Below, piece after piece: positions 34,331 to 44,609 of a stretch of 64,000 nt of DNA (position 1 is the first letter of the stretch; each line of letters starts with the position of its first letter). The notes below the pieces were generated by a model. It did not search any database. It was not told the DNA's origin and saw only the letters and a program-made list of their open reading frames with translations. The stretch is from Purpureocillium takamizusanense (taxonomy: Eukaryota > Ascomycota > Sordariomycetes > Hypocreales > Ophiocordycipitaceae). Where the stretch lies: contig NC_063072.1 of NCBI RefSeq assembly GCF_022605165.1, forward strand, positions 1,984,001 through 2,048,000, in the 5' to 3' direction. Made by a program: the position numbers and the translations under genes.

Positions 34331-35123
34331 TCAAAAGAGTTTTGGGTCGTGGAAGCGATCGCTCCAGTCCTGGCTACAGTCGATGAGGGACTGAGTCGCG
34401 CCAATGTCAGAGACGTCCTGGGTTTGGAAGTCGCCGGGCTCGGCACCGTAGCCGGTCATGTCATAGACCGGCTCGAAGGTGTCGAAGAGAGGGAAATCGG
34501 GGCTTGCGTCTGTACTGGGCGTGAAGACGGATGGGGGGTTGCTGGCACCATTCTCGACGGCAGCGGGATGAACCAACATCGCCTGACCCAAGTCATCACT
34601 GCTAGGAGTCAGGAACCGCGCTTTGCTGAAGTCGCCCAAGGTATCGCCCAGGTATGGCGAGACCATCGAAGCGGGCGAAAACTACGAGACCGCCATGTCA
34701 GTGTCGAGCAGGACGCCAGGCGGAAGAGCCATGGTCATGGTCACATGAACATACCTGTGCAAGCGGAGACTGGCTGGCGAGCGATTCCGACTTTATAATC
34801 GGCTCCTTCTTCACCTGTGTGTCCTTCTTGGGCTTGGCTATCTTCCCCTTTTCGCCGTGGCGGCTCCTCTTCTGCGGCTCGTGGCCAGTGACGGTGGCAC
34901 GAAAGCGGGAGTATCGCATCCTGGCAGCATGCCCGTTCGTAATGGGCTGCAGCAGAACCGGATCTTGAGCGACTTCGTTCCAATCAATCTGCAGCAGAAG
35001 TGTGGTCAGAGACGTTGATCAGCCTAGGACGGAGCGTGCTGCACCACTCACGTCCTTGAGGTTCTTTTGCTTCAGGATAGCGAAGAGGAAGCGGGCCATG
35101 GCGTTGTCACTGTTGGGAGACAT
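34331..35123 (-). CDS. Myb/SANT-like small protein, array gene D
   Basis: Exons are 35123-35052, 34988-34755 and 34681-34331, giving 218 aa; introns are 63 nt (gtgagt...gcag) and 73 nt (gtatgt...gtag), both phase 0. The domain (about 5-60) reads MARFLFAILKQKNLKD (helix 1), IDWNEVAQDPVLL (helix 2) and HAARMRYSRFRATV (recognition helix). A basic stretch follows (PQKRSRHGEKGKIAKPKK), then SUMO-consensus VKKE and IKSE, then an acidic/aromatic C-terminus (SPDFPLFDTFEPVYDM) that could act as a transactivation segment. This tail differs from those of A-C. D is the last gene of the minus-strand arm, next to the LINE insertion. Confidence 0.72.
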
Positions 35124-38055
35124 GACGGGCGGTTGAGACCTCTGTGGTGTTGACCGGATGGATGTGAAGTTGACGTTTGTTGGTGACGAGGGGTTGAGGC
35201 GGGCCCAAGGCAGCTTCAGACGCCTCAGCGATTTGTGTGGCCGCGGGCGGGGACCTGCCGACTGTGGTGACGCAGCTGTCGGGAGATAGTGTGTGTGTGT
35301 GCGTGTGTCGATGATGAATGAGGTGAGTCAGCGTGAATGTCGACTTTCACGGTGTCGGCGTGATAATGGGTGGGCGGCAGAACAAGGGCCGGTCGGAGGT
35401 AAGGATGCTGAGGCCGAGGCGACAGACGCTGTGTTGGATTAGTAGATGGGCGAATGGTCTCGGCCGATAAAAGACATGAAGCCAGAGAGGAAATGTTCCT
35501 GCGTGGCCTGAGGCACTGCACTAAGTAACAGATGGCAGGAGAGGAGGAGACGAAGCATTCAGGGGAACAAGCAAATGGGAGGCGAGGGGGAGGTGGTGGG
35601 ATATAAGAAGACGCTGGGATTCGGATCTGGTCAGCCCGGGATCCGTCCATCCATATGTATGCACATACAGTATCCATCGCCGTCATGCCGTGATCCAGGA
35701 ACATGGAGACGCACACCCCCCCGTGGGAGGCGGAGACGGCCACGCCCTAGGCTGGCATGGGACAGCCCTGGCATCTGGGTTGCCATTCATATCCATGCCT
35801 TGCCATGCCACGATGGAGCAACAAAGTCGGCGGCGGCAATCACCACCTCACACTCAATAGGGAGCCAATGGACAGAAACCAAGGGCGGCAGGCTGTCTGA
35901 GATGGGGAGGCTCCAGGCCCGTGGCTGCCTGGCCCGGTTGCCTGGACCACCCACCGCCCATCCGCGGGCTGTTCGGTCTCGCTGCCGAGTGCGCTGCGCT
36001 GCGCAGGGTCGGAGGAGAGCTGGAGGCGTAAAGTGGTGGGGCGACCGCGTAAAGTGGCTGCAGCGCTCCGCCAGTGGGCCAAAGTCACTCCCCCGCCCGC
36101 TAACCAAGACCGCTAGCGGCTGTGATGCGCCAATGGAACCCTGCAAGGCAAGGATGGCGAGCCTGGCCCCCCCCCCCCCCCCCTTCTTCCGCCAAACACT
36201 CGCTCAGGGCATTATCACGACCACCCGAGCGCCGTTTGACCTGGAATGGCATCATGCATGCCCATCTTCGCCGAGACGACCGACGTCGTTCCGCTCTGGA
36301 ACAGCGACGACAACTGCCCTTTCAAAGTGGCGTTGTCGCGTTGCTGCTCCGTTCGCCAACTCGGCGCTGACGAATTGACCTTGTTCCGTCGCAGCAAACC
36401 CTCCATGCCCCGTAGGTCCGCAACAACCTAGCACCTGCCACGACAATCCGCGAGCGGCAACATCGTCGATGCACCGTCGACGTCAATTGCGGAGGACGTC
36501 GTCTCCATGCAGGCTAGACTGAAACCTCCGTGTGACTCATACGTACCACCACCCCAAGGGGAAAGGAGCAAGAGAAGGAAACGAGAGAGGAAAAATGCGG
36601 GAGGGTCAGATGCAGGTTCATCATTCCGTCAGCCCCGGCGCAACCGCTGCCGTTGGGGTTGGGGCGGTGCGATGCCGCGCTAGCTGCGCTTCGGCCGGGA
36701 GGGAGGGGAGGGGTCGTCCTCGACTGCTGGCAAGCCCAGCGAAAAAAAAAAAAAATGCGTTCAACAAAGGAGCGAGGCAGCCGTTGCCACGACCGACCAG
36801 ACTGCAGTGTTGCGTGATGGAATCGCCGCGCATTCTATAATTATGTACTCGCGACAGCAAATGCTGTCGCACAGCGCGAGGCTGCTCGCCGGCAAGGTTC
36901 TACTCTCCCCTTGTGCGCCGCCGACAACGAGCCATTCTTTACGCTCGGACAAGACGACGCTTGCCGCCGAGCCTGTCCGTCGCCTCATTTCCCTTGTCCG
37001 TCAAAAAAGGGATGCCAGAAACTAAGTTAGAGTGTGGATGAGACGCCCCCTCCCCAGGCCGTGTGTATTTTGCCATCGCTGCGCCCACACCGACGATTGC
37101 GCAGCCCGGCGTCCGGCGGAGAGGGGCTGCGTCGCAACCCATCGCCAGGACGCTTCAATTGCAACTCGGCGGCGAGAAAGGCCCCGAAGATGCGGAAAAT
37201 TTGTCAAGAGGCAAATACAGCGCTCGCGAACCATTGAGAGCGTTTTTGGAGGCCCCCATGGTCGGGGTGAGCCGCCAACCCGGCATCTCGTCGAGGAGGG
37301 GATGGGGTGAGGTGGTCGGAAGACGCGACGGGCGCGAACTTTTGCGGGGCACTGTGTGACGAAGGGGAGCGCCAGGTTGCCACGAACTCACGTGAGTCGG
37401 CGTGTACGAGACGGGGTACGTACCCATCCAACTGCCTGGCTGGGCTCTGCGGTCTGTGCTCTCTGCTCTGTCTGCAGAACAAGGCGAGGCGAGGCAAGGC
37501 GCCGCGTCTGCCGCCACCGGCCCCAGTCCCCGGGTGTTGCGCCCTTGCGTCCCGTCTGGTCCATTCCCTTCTGCAGCTCGAGATGACTCGACCGGATCCG
37601 TTCACGACCAACTAGCTCCGGTTGTTGGCAAAGGTCGCCTGCCATCTTCTTCGCAGGCATGCACTAATACATATGGAACAAGGTCGCTGGTATGACTGCT
37701 CTCTGTTCACGTAACCAAACTCTCGTGTTACGTCATGGCCTTGATGGCGGTCGCCGCGACAAAGCATTCGAGGCAACAGACTTCATACAACAGCAGCGGC
37801 GATGGATGGCATAAGGCGCGTTTTCACGGCACTCGTCGCGATCACGCGCAGTTCACAGGGGTGGCGACTTGCGGCGGCCAACCGCTGTGCCCCCATCCTC
37901 TTATTTCCTGCCGTAGCAACCGTTGATGCGTTTGCCTGCAATTGACCATCCGGCAATGTGCTCGACCCAACATGTTGGTGCTACTTTGTGCTAAATGACA
38001 AGCTCGGTGCTCCGTGTCCTGTGTCTCGTACCTGCATCCCCACGGCCCTTGCCAC
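35124..38055. other. 2.9-kb intergenic region between array gene D and the LINE
   Basis: GC-rich with homopolymer runs (a 16-C run near 36,168). The longest frames, such as 35,575-36,378 on the plus strand, overlap with open frames on all others and show no domain. It should include the gene D promoter. It joined 44,029 before the LINE inserted. Confidence 0.45.
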
Positions 38056-38069
38056 GCCGACCCTCTGTG
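38056..38069. repeat. LINE target-site duplication, left copy
   Basis: GCCGACCCTCTGTG directly abuts the 3' end of the minus-strand LINE; the same 14 bases recur at 44015-44028. Confidence 0.92.
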
Positions 38070-38092
38070 AACTGAACTGAACTGAACTGAAT
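38070..38092. repeat. LINE 3'-terminal pentanucleotide tail
   Basis: Four tandem ACTGA units on the plus strand (TCAGT on the element strand) end exactly at the target-site duplication. Short tandem repeats instead of poly(A) are known for several LINE clades. Confidence 0.8.
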
Positions 38093-38385
38093 TCCTACTC
38101 GGTTGTAGCCGCTAATTTAATGCGCAGCCATGCCCGGTGAGCGGGGTCTGGCAGGCAGCCGACGCGACCGGATTAACCTCCAGCCGCCCCACTTCGCCAG
38201 TGCAATGTAAACAAAGCCCCGACCAGCTGCCCCCAAAATTCCCGCTTTGCTCCTCAACCTCAATCTACATTTGCCTGGCCGCTCCTGCAGATCGTGGTTC
38301 TCTCTAATGCTCAATGTTTGCAGGCTCTGTCGAAGCGATATGCCTCATGTCTTGGGTCTGTGTACCTACAGTCTCCCCCCAATGC

Positions 38386-41300
38386 TCAGCTTTGTCTGGT
38401 TTGGGACGCGATCCTGAATTGCCCAAGGATCTCCGTCAGTTCCATGAACTTGATGGCCTTCGCGGCTGCTTTGCGCTCGTTCAATATGTCCCGGAGGTCG
38501 TGTCGTCCTGGAAGGTGGCCTAGTTCCTGGTGCCGGAGTTGTCGATACTTGCGGCATCGCAGCAGGACATGCGATACCGTTTGTCGTCCTTCCCAGCATG
38601 GGCAGCTGGCGTCCGTGGCGTCCGGTACTCTTCGGTTGAAGAGAAAGTCGTTGAGCCCTATCTTCTCTGTTCGCATCTGGACGAGAAGCGCACTCTGGCG
38701 CTTGCTCAACCCGTCGTGTAGCTGCAGGACCTTTTTGGTTGGCTTGGGTGTGTAGCGGTACGAGGTTCTACCTCGCTCCTCCGCCGCCCACTTTGCCGCC
38801 CATGTCCTTTTGGCTTCCTTGTGTGCCCACGTCTTCAACGTGGAATGAAGAGAGTAGATATCTGCGGGCATCTCTGCGCGCGGTCCCGCTGGTCCCCTCT
38901 CGCGCCATCCAGTGGCTTCTTTGGCCGCTTTGTCTGCGTCTTCGTTGCCTTGTACCCCGGAGTGCGCTGGGATCCACCGTATTTCGACCGGCAGGCCTTG
39001 CTCTCGTAGTGCTATGGTTTGTGTGGCAATGCGTTTCAGCAAGTAGGACCCAGACTTACCCTTAGGCTTGGCTGAGGACCGGATGGCTGCTTGGTTGTCT
39101 GTGTAGATGAGGACTTTGCTTCGCCTGTAACCTGCCGTTCTGTCCTGCTGTGCTATCTGCAGTGCTAGCGAGATGCCTTGCAGCTCGCCCGCGTATACCG
39201 TTGAGGTCTCCTCGTCTCCCATGTATGAGCTACGTGTTTGCTGCGTTGTTGGGCATACCGCAGCGGCTCCGATCTTGCCGTTGATGCCACTACCGTCGGT
39301 ATAGATGTGCAGAGCCGCTGTCTCCCTTCTCATGAGGTGTAAATGTATTTTGCGCGCCTTTTCTGCTGTATCCTCAATGTAGACTCGCAGCCCTTGCCAC
39401 CATGGCGGCGTAACGAACGGCTCGATCCTTTCCTGTTTGTCCATGTCTGGTCCATGCCTTGCTTGTATGCCGTGGCTGATTGCTTCTCTGGGCGTAGCTT
39501 TTCTTCGACAGGTCTGCATTGTATCGGCTACCCGACACACTCCAGTATTTGTGCGTCCTAGAGCTTCGACATTGTGTTTCCAAATCTGCTCTTCGACTGG
39601 AAGAAGGTGCATCTCGACGTCCAGTGCAGGTAGTGACGTCGCCTTGTAGGCGCCGCTTATGGCCCTAGCGGCCCTCCCTTGCAGACTTTGCAGTTTCTTT
39701 ATGGTCCTGTTTGTGTAGCCCTTACCGCCCCATCCTGCGTTAGACCAGGCTGAGCATGCATACATCATCTGTGGTACTGCTACGCCTCGGTAGATGACAC
39801 GCATGTCCCTGGTCTTGACTCCCCAGGCCGAATTCCCGAGGCTCGTGAGCGCGGCAATCGTGTTTGAGACTTTGCGTTCTATTTCGTCGACGTGTTGTTT
39901 CCAGCGCAGTGAGGCGTCCATTGTTAATCCGAGGTATTTACATGTTGGTTTCGGCCTGATCTCGCCCCACCTGGTTTGCACCGGCTTGCTCGTGTCGATT
40001 CTGGACGTTGCTCTCGTGAAGTGGGTCAATTGAAACTTGTCTGGAGCGAAGATAGACGCGTGACTTGACGCCCAGTCATCCGCTCTTTGAAGTGCTGTCT
40101 GTAGCATCTCACATGTTTCTTCCGTTGTGTCGGCCCACGCCAATATAGCAACGTCGTCGATGAAGCCCGTCGCAGCCGTGTTCTCGGCTTGATTGCATCG
40201 GTCCAACAGGTCTGCGTTGTAGAACAGGTAGAGGATTGGCGAGAGTGGAGATCCTTGCGGCTCTCCTGTCGTGAGTATATACGGTTCGGAGCGGAATCCG
40301 TCGATGCACAGTTCTGTTTGTCTCTCTCTCAAGAAGCTTGCGATCCAGCGGACTGTTCTCTCGTCGACCCGCCTCTTTCGCAAATTGTGCAGCAACCGTT
40401 TGTGTGAGACGTTATCAAAGGCCCCGGAGACGTCCAGCAGAAGTAGGCTCGCCACTTTGCCACGTTGGTTCCAGGCCTCGTAAATTTTGTCAATAACAAA
40501 ATGGAGGGCATGTTCTGTCGATCTCAGCTTCCTGCCCCCCATATGAGTTGCAGGGAGAAGTTGGTATGTTTCAGCCAGGTAACTCAATCTTGTAGCTATG
40601 ATGGCGTCCATGATCTTTCCGATGGTGTTCAGCAGCGCTATGGGCCGGTAGGCCTTCGGCACTGTATAGTTATCCTTCCCTGGTTTTCGTAGAACAACGG
40701 TCGTGGAGTTCCTGAAGTGTTGTGGGCAGTATCCAAGCGCCAGGCTTTGGTTGTAAATCCGGGTTAAATGGGTCCTAATCCAGGGTGCGGCTATCTGTAG
40801 AGCTCGGTTTACGATGCCATCAGGTCCCGGTGCCTTGAAGGAGGCTGCGGTACGGATGGCATCGTCGACCTCTTGCTCAGATATTTTTGGTAACAGAATC
40901 TGGCTATCGTATGCCGCATTGTCGATGTCTTCCAGGCTAGCTTCCGGTGGTTTGGGGAAGAGGGCCTTCCTGAGAAGGTCGGCCTTCTCATTAGGCGTGA
41001 TCGCTGTCGCGGCGGTTGTAGGGTCCGTCAGTGCTGGTGTGACTGTGGGTGTTTGGCTTTGTCTAGTTCGTGCCCATTTGGCTATGCGCCACAAGGACTC
41101 TGGGGACTCTGCGGCCTGCTCTACTCTTTCTCTGTGTGCCTTGCGCAACGCCTTGCTGATGACTCTCTTCTTTTCGTTCCTCGCAATTCGGTATGCCTCC
41201 CAGCTTGCTTCGTCGTGGTAGCGGCTGTATATACGGCGTAGTCGCTTGGTTTCTGCGAGAATGGTCTTGCATTCTTCGTCCCAGCCTGCTTTTGACTTAT

Positions 41301-42216
41301 TACTTGGGTGGCTTCGCGGTACACTTTCATCAATTGCAGCAAGCAATGAAGTGGTAATTTCGTCGACGTATGCGTCCAGTGCGGTCTTTGTTCGCGGTCT
41401 TCGTAGTGGTGGCAGCCGTCGCCGCAGCGTTTTCGTAAACGTTGCCTCGTCGACTGCCTTCCAAATCATTCTCGTCCTGGGCTGCAGCGGAACGACGGTC
41501 AGATCTAGCGCCGTGATGATGGGCAGATGATCCGAGTCGTGGCTAATCCCCTGGTCTATCTCGCACTTGATCAGTCTATCGACCAACCCCACTGTCGTGA
41601 GGCTGAGGTCGATAGTCGAGCGGCGTTCGGCTTCCTCATATGTGATTGTGCCGGCGGGTAGGTGGCTGGTCAGACTGAACTCATCCATAATTTCGAGCAG
41701 CTCCTGAGACTCTACATCTGGTCTCTGTATATCACTTCCACCCCAGCATTCGTGGTGTAGGTTGAAGTCGCCCACTATGACCTGCTCTTCTGTGTTTCTT
41801 GCTTCAAGCTCGGCTTTGAGCTGAGGTAGTATGCTTCGTCTATCTCCTTGAACTCTGGTGGGGTTGTATATATTGTGGATGACAATTTTGTTGGTTTCGT
41901 CCTGCTGCGTCTCTAGTACGAGAGTGCAGAGATCCTTGTTGACTTCGTGGAAGTGCCAAGTGGAGTGGTCGATGCGTTTGTTCACGAAGAAACACACTCT
42001 TGCCGTCTCCCCTTCCTCGGTAGATGGGTAGCATAGGTGGAAAAGCTCCTTGGCCGGCTGGTGTGTCGTCGCGCTAAATGGGTTCCTCCATGGCTCCTGA
42101 ATGGCCAGAACGTCGTACTCCCGTATCCGTGGGTCTCTCAGCAGCGTCGCCATGACCGTGTCCTTGGACTTTCTTACGTTATACTGCAGTATTGTGAGTG
42201 TCTTTTCTGTGATCAT
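38386..42216 (-). CDS. LINE ORF2: APE-type endonuclease / reverse transcriptase / RNase H
   Basis: 1276 aa, intact. It makes the target nick, copies the element RNA at the nick and removes RNA. The N-terminal EEP endonuclease covers about 5-240 (LTILQYNVRKSKD, LAIQEPWRNP, VIVGDFNLHHECWGG, SDHLPII with the catalytic His). The reverse transcriptase covers about 490-770 (KAYRPIALLNTIGK, LLLDVSGAFDNVSH, GEPQGSPLSPILYLFYNADL, and the catalytic box FIDDVAIL with Asp687-Asp688). RNase H covers about 968-1100 (YTDGSG with Asp974, AGELQG, YTDNQA, and NEDADKAAKEA). A Cys/His motif (CPCWEGRQTVSHVLLRC) lies near the C-terminus. All catalytic residues are present. Its ATG overlaps the ORF1 stop (ATGA, 42,213-42,216). 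Confidence 0.95.
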   Translation of the reverse strand: MITEKTLTILQYNVRKSKDTVMATLLRDPRIREYDVLAIQEPWRNPFSATTHQPAKELFHLCYPSTEEGETARVCFFVNKRIDHSTWHFHEVNKDLCTLVLETQQDETNKIVIHNIYNPTRVQGDRRSILPQLKAELEARNTEEQVIVGDFNLHHECWGGSDIQRPDVESQELLEIMDEFSLTSHLPAGTITYEEAERRSTIDLSLTTVGLVDRLIKCEIDQGISHDSDHLPIITALDLTVVPLQPRTRMIWKAVDEATFTKTLRRRLPPLRRPRTKTALDAYVDEITTSLLAAIDESVPRSHPSNKSKAGWDEECKTILAETKRLRRIYSRYHDEASWEAYRIARNEKKRVISKALRKAHRERVEQAAESPESLWRIAKWARTRQSQTPTVTPALTDPTTAATAITPNEKADLLRKALFPKPPEASLEDIDNAAYDSQILLPKISEQEVDDAIRTAASFKAPGPDGIVNRALQIAAPWIRTHLTRIYNQSLALGYCPQHFRNSTTVVLRKPGKDNYTVPKAYRPIALLNTIGKIMDAIIATRLSYLAETYQLLPATHMGGRKLRSTEHALHFVIDKIYEAWNQRGKVASLLLLDVSGAFDNVSHKRLLHNLRKRRVDERTVRWIASFLRERQTELCIDGFRSEPYILTTGEPQGSPLSPILYLFYNADLLDRCNQAENTAATGFIDDVAILAWADTTEETCEMLQTALQRADDWASSHASIFAPDKFQLTHFTRATSRIDTSKPVQTRWGEIRPKPTCKYLGLTMDASLRWKQHVDEIERKVSNTIAALTSLGNSAWGVKTRDMRVIYRGVAVPQMMYACSAWSNAGWGGKGYTNRTIKKLQSLQGRAARAISGAYKATSLPALDVEMHLLPVEEQIWKHNVEALGRTNTGVCRVADTMQTCRRKATPREAISHGIQARHGPDMDKQERIEPFVTPPWWQGLRVYIEDTAEKARKIHLHLMRRETAALHIYTDGSGINGKIGAAAVCPTTQQTRSSYMGDEETSTVYAGELQGISLALQIAQQDRTAGYRRSKVLIYTDNQAAIRSSAKPKGKSGSYLLKRIATQTIALREQGLPVEIRWIPAHSGVQGNEDADKAAKEATGWRERGPAGPRAEMPADIYSLHSTLKTWAHKEAKRTWAAKWAAEERGRTSYRYTPKPTKKVLQLHDGLSKRQSALLVQMRTEKIGLNDFLFNRRVPDATDASCPCWEGRQTVSHVLLRCRKYRQLRHQELGHLPGRHDLRDILNERKAAAKAIKFMELTEILGQFRIASQTRQS

Positions 42217-43886
42217 TCCCTGTTGTCAACGTCCATTTCGGTGCTGTCTTGTGTCCACTGCATGTTCACGTCGAGGGCCTCCAGTGCCCGTCGCGTTTTC
42301 GTCACGGCTCGCCTTGGCCGTGCGTTCTCGGTGTTGACGTTAATGGATAGGTCCGCATTTTCGTTGCGTCCCTGGCTGCTTGTTGGATTCGGGCGCTTTT
42401 GCGTCTTCTTTGTTGGCGACCTGCTGCGACCCGGTCTCGCGCCCTGGGATTGTCGCGGCTCCAGGGGTGGCCGCCCTAGCCTTGGCGCCTCCTTAGGTTG
42501 ACCTTGGATGTCGTCCATTGGGATTCGTAGCATTGGGATCTCTGGATGATATTTGGGTCGTGCCTTGTAGGCGGCCTTGATCTTGGCCAATTCCTCCTTC
42601 CTTGTCGGGCACTGGTTGTTCCAGGCCTCGTGGTCGCCTCTGCAGGAGGCGCACTTCCTGGGGACAGTTTCGTCGCTTTTCGTGGGACACTCTCGAGTCG
42701 AGTGATCTTGCGCGCAGTAGCCGCATGCTGTTGTTGCCTTGCACTGGGTTCCTATGTGGCCATATTTGTGACATCTGAAGCACTGTCTCAGACGGCACTG
42801 TCTGTCGTATCGTTCGCATTGGAAGACCTCGCCCTGCCAAATCAGTCCTTCGTCGATGATTCTGTTTGCGTCCTCTGCTTTCGCGAATTCCACGATCACA
42901 GATGATGCCGACTTTGTGGGCGATGACTTAGTGAGCCATCCGATATATTTGATCTCTGCATTAGGAATGAACGGTTTGTTGTCCTGCAGAAGGCCGTCCT
43001 TTACTTCGTCGAAACGCTCCATATCCATGGAGCTAGTGCGGATACCGTGTGCTAGTACGCCGTAGGTCAAGATGCGCACTGTGGCGCCGTTGCCGATCCT
43101 TTGTTCCCAGTCCTCTGCGAATTGTCTAAGAGCTTCCATGTCTGCGCTAGTGGCGGTCTTTATGCTGAGGTCACCACTTTTCAACTGATTCGACGAGGCT
43201 ACTTTGATCTTGTTGATGTGCTCGTTGCTGCTTTGTTCGATAGCTCTGTCTATGTGCGCCTTTAGGCTACGTGGGCCCATCGCTCTGATGCTGGCGATGG
43301 TGACTGGGTCTCGGATGTTTACGATAACTTCACGTTGCGATTGGACTGGCGGTGCTCTGTGATTCACGGGGTTGTGCATGCTTGCAGCGAGCCCTCCCCT
43401 AGCAGCTATGGTGGCGTACGTCTGAACGAGGGTATTCTGCGGTGCGGCTCCTGCTGGCTTCATATCTCTTACCATTTTCATGGTTGCCTTGCTGACTTCC
43501 ATTGCCTCCTTGGCCGCAACACTTGCGGCCCTGGCGGTATTGGCGTTCTCTTGTATGCTTACAATGGTCTGTTGTGTCATGTTGTTTGTGTTCTTGAGTT
43601 CGTCTCGGATGTCGTTCATGGCTCGGTTGGTCTTCTCGACGGCGGCCTTTGCTTCGGTCTGCATGTCTCGGATCGCCTCTCGGACGCGGCCCAGGTCGGC
43701 TGTACCCTGTAGTTTGACGATCAGGGACAGCGTCCCGAGGATTGAGTATCTGACTTTGGTTAGGTCGATGGGCGGTCCGTCTGCGTTGATCGACTTCAGT
43801 GCTGCCTGTAGGTAGGTGCTCAATTTCGCGGCGTGCTCTCGGTAGTCGGCGGGCCAGGTTTGGTCCTCAGGCCACGGGGTCGCCAT
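42213..43886 (-). CDS. LINE ORF1: gag-like RNA-binding protein with zinc knuckles
   Basis: 557 aa, intact, from the ATG at 43886. It should coat the element RNA. An N-terminal helical region (about 60-150, probably coiled coil) is followed by a central RRM-like region. Then come CCHC-type knuckles, CFRCHKYGHIGTQC at 369-382 and CGYCAQDHSTREC just after, plus a further Cys/His group (CASCRGDHEAWNNQC). A basic tail follows (GRSRSPTKKTQKRPNP). The stop overlaps the start of ORF2, which suggests coupled termination and re-initiation. Confidence 0.93.
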   Translation of the reverse strand: MATPWPEDQTWPADYREHAAKLSTYLQAALKSINADGPPIDLTKVRYSILGTLSLIVKLQGTADLGRVREAIRDMQTEAKAAVEKTNRAMNDIRDELKNTNNMTQQTIVSIQENANTARAASVAAKEAMEVSKATMKMVRDMKPAGAAPQNTLVQTYATIAARGGLAASMHNPVNHRAPPVQSQREVIVNIRDPVTIASIRAMGPRSLKAHIDRAIEQSSNEHINKIKVASSNQLKSGDLSIKTATSADMEALRQFAEDWEQRIGNGATVRILTYGVLAHGIRTSSMDMERFDEVKDGLLQDNKPFIPNAEIKYIGWLTKSSPTKSASSVIVEFAKAEDANRIIDEGLIWQGEVFQCERYDRQCRLRQCFRCHKYGHIGTQCKATTACGYCAQDHSTRECPTKSDETVPRKCASCRGDHEAWNNQCPTRKEELAKIKAAYKARPKYHPEIPMLRIPMDDIQGQPKEAPRLGRPPLEPRQSQGARPGRSRSPTKKTQKRPNPTSSQGRNENADLSINVNTENARPRRAVTKTRRALEALDVNMQWTQDSTEMDVDNRE

Positions 43887-44014
43887 GGTGCGTGCGTCGC
43901 ACTTGGGCTATACGACGGGCACCTGGCTATCCAATTAACCTTTTGGAGCGTATTGCGGCTCGGTAAATGGCTATTGTTTCAAAAATTTCGTACTCGCTGG
44001 TGATGATGTTTTTT

Positions 44015-44028
44015 GCCGACCCTCTGTG
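44015..44028. repeat. LINE target-site duplication, right copy
   Basis: GCCGACCCTCTGTG abuts the 5' end of the minus-strand LINE and is identical to 38056-38069. Confidence 0.92.
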
Positions 44029-44609
44029 CTGAGTTGGCGGCTCGTATCGTGGGGCTGTCGCATCGGCTAAACGCCGCCTCAGCTCCGGCTAAGCCATTGC
44101 ATCGCGTCGCGTGAGAGCTACATGTCCACGCGACAACGCCCACAGAGAGCGCAACCTTGCCTTGGGCGCATCTTGGTTTTGCCTGGCACAATCTCCCGAG
44201 TTCCGTATCTATTTGGAGTGCAGATTGGCCCCTCAGCCAAATTATCCTCGTCGCGGCGCCGTCGCACAGGGCCATTGAGCTGAAAGGCGAGTGCCGGGAA
44301 AACAGTTGACCCAGCCTCCGGGGTCTCCACGTGCCGCGCCTGGGAGGCCGCGGGGGCCCTTCATTAACCCCCCAAACCTCCCCCGACAGCGCGCCACCCG
44401 CCCGTTCCTCACTATCAATTTTCCTATTGACCAGCCGCCCCTCCTAACACGACCTATCCTCAACCAGCTCTTCTACCTGCACCGGGCGCTGCAACCTCTC
44501 CTGGGCCACCACCGCGATCAGAGCGCTCGCTCTGTGTGATCGCCTGCCTGCCTGCAGCCAGACGGACGCGACCCACCAAGCATTTGTTATTTGTACGGCA
44601 GTCTAGGCC
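44029..44609. promoter_or_regulatory. upstream region of array gene E
   Basis: 581 bp between the LINE right flank and the gene E start. It was continuous with the 2.9-kb region left of the LINE before insertion, so the insertion lies upstream of both arms of the array. Confidence 0.45.

Larger units (their letters stand above)
38070..44014 (-). mobile_element. full-length Tad-like non-LTR retrotransposon (LINE)
   Basis: A 5,945-bp element flanked by a perfect 14-bp target-site duplication. On the minus strand it has a short 5' leader (44014-43887, starting in a run of A), ORF1 (gag-like, CCHC), ORF2 (endonuclease, reverse transcriptase, RNase H), a 3' untranslated region and a 3' end of four to five TTCAG-type pentanucleotide repeats. 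Both ORFs are uninterrupted and CpA/TpG content is normal, so it has not been RIPed. The order of domains (APE endonuclease-RT-RNase H, zinc motif) matches fungal Tad-clade LINEs; clade placement is by layout only. Confidence 0.93.

Noticed and set aside
35575..36378. 267-codon plus-strand open frame
   Set aside because: Overlaps long open frames on several other frames, contains a poly-C run and Pro tract, and shows no domain or signal peptide.
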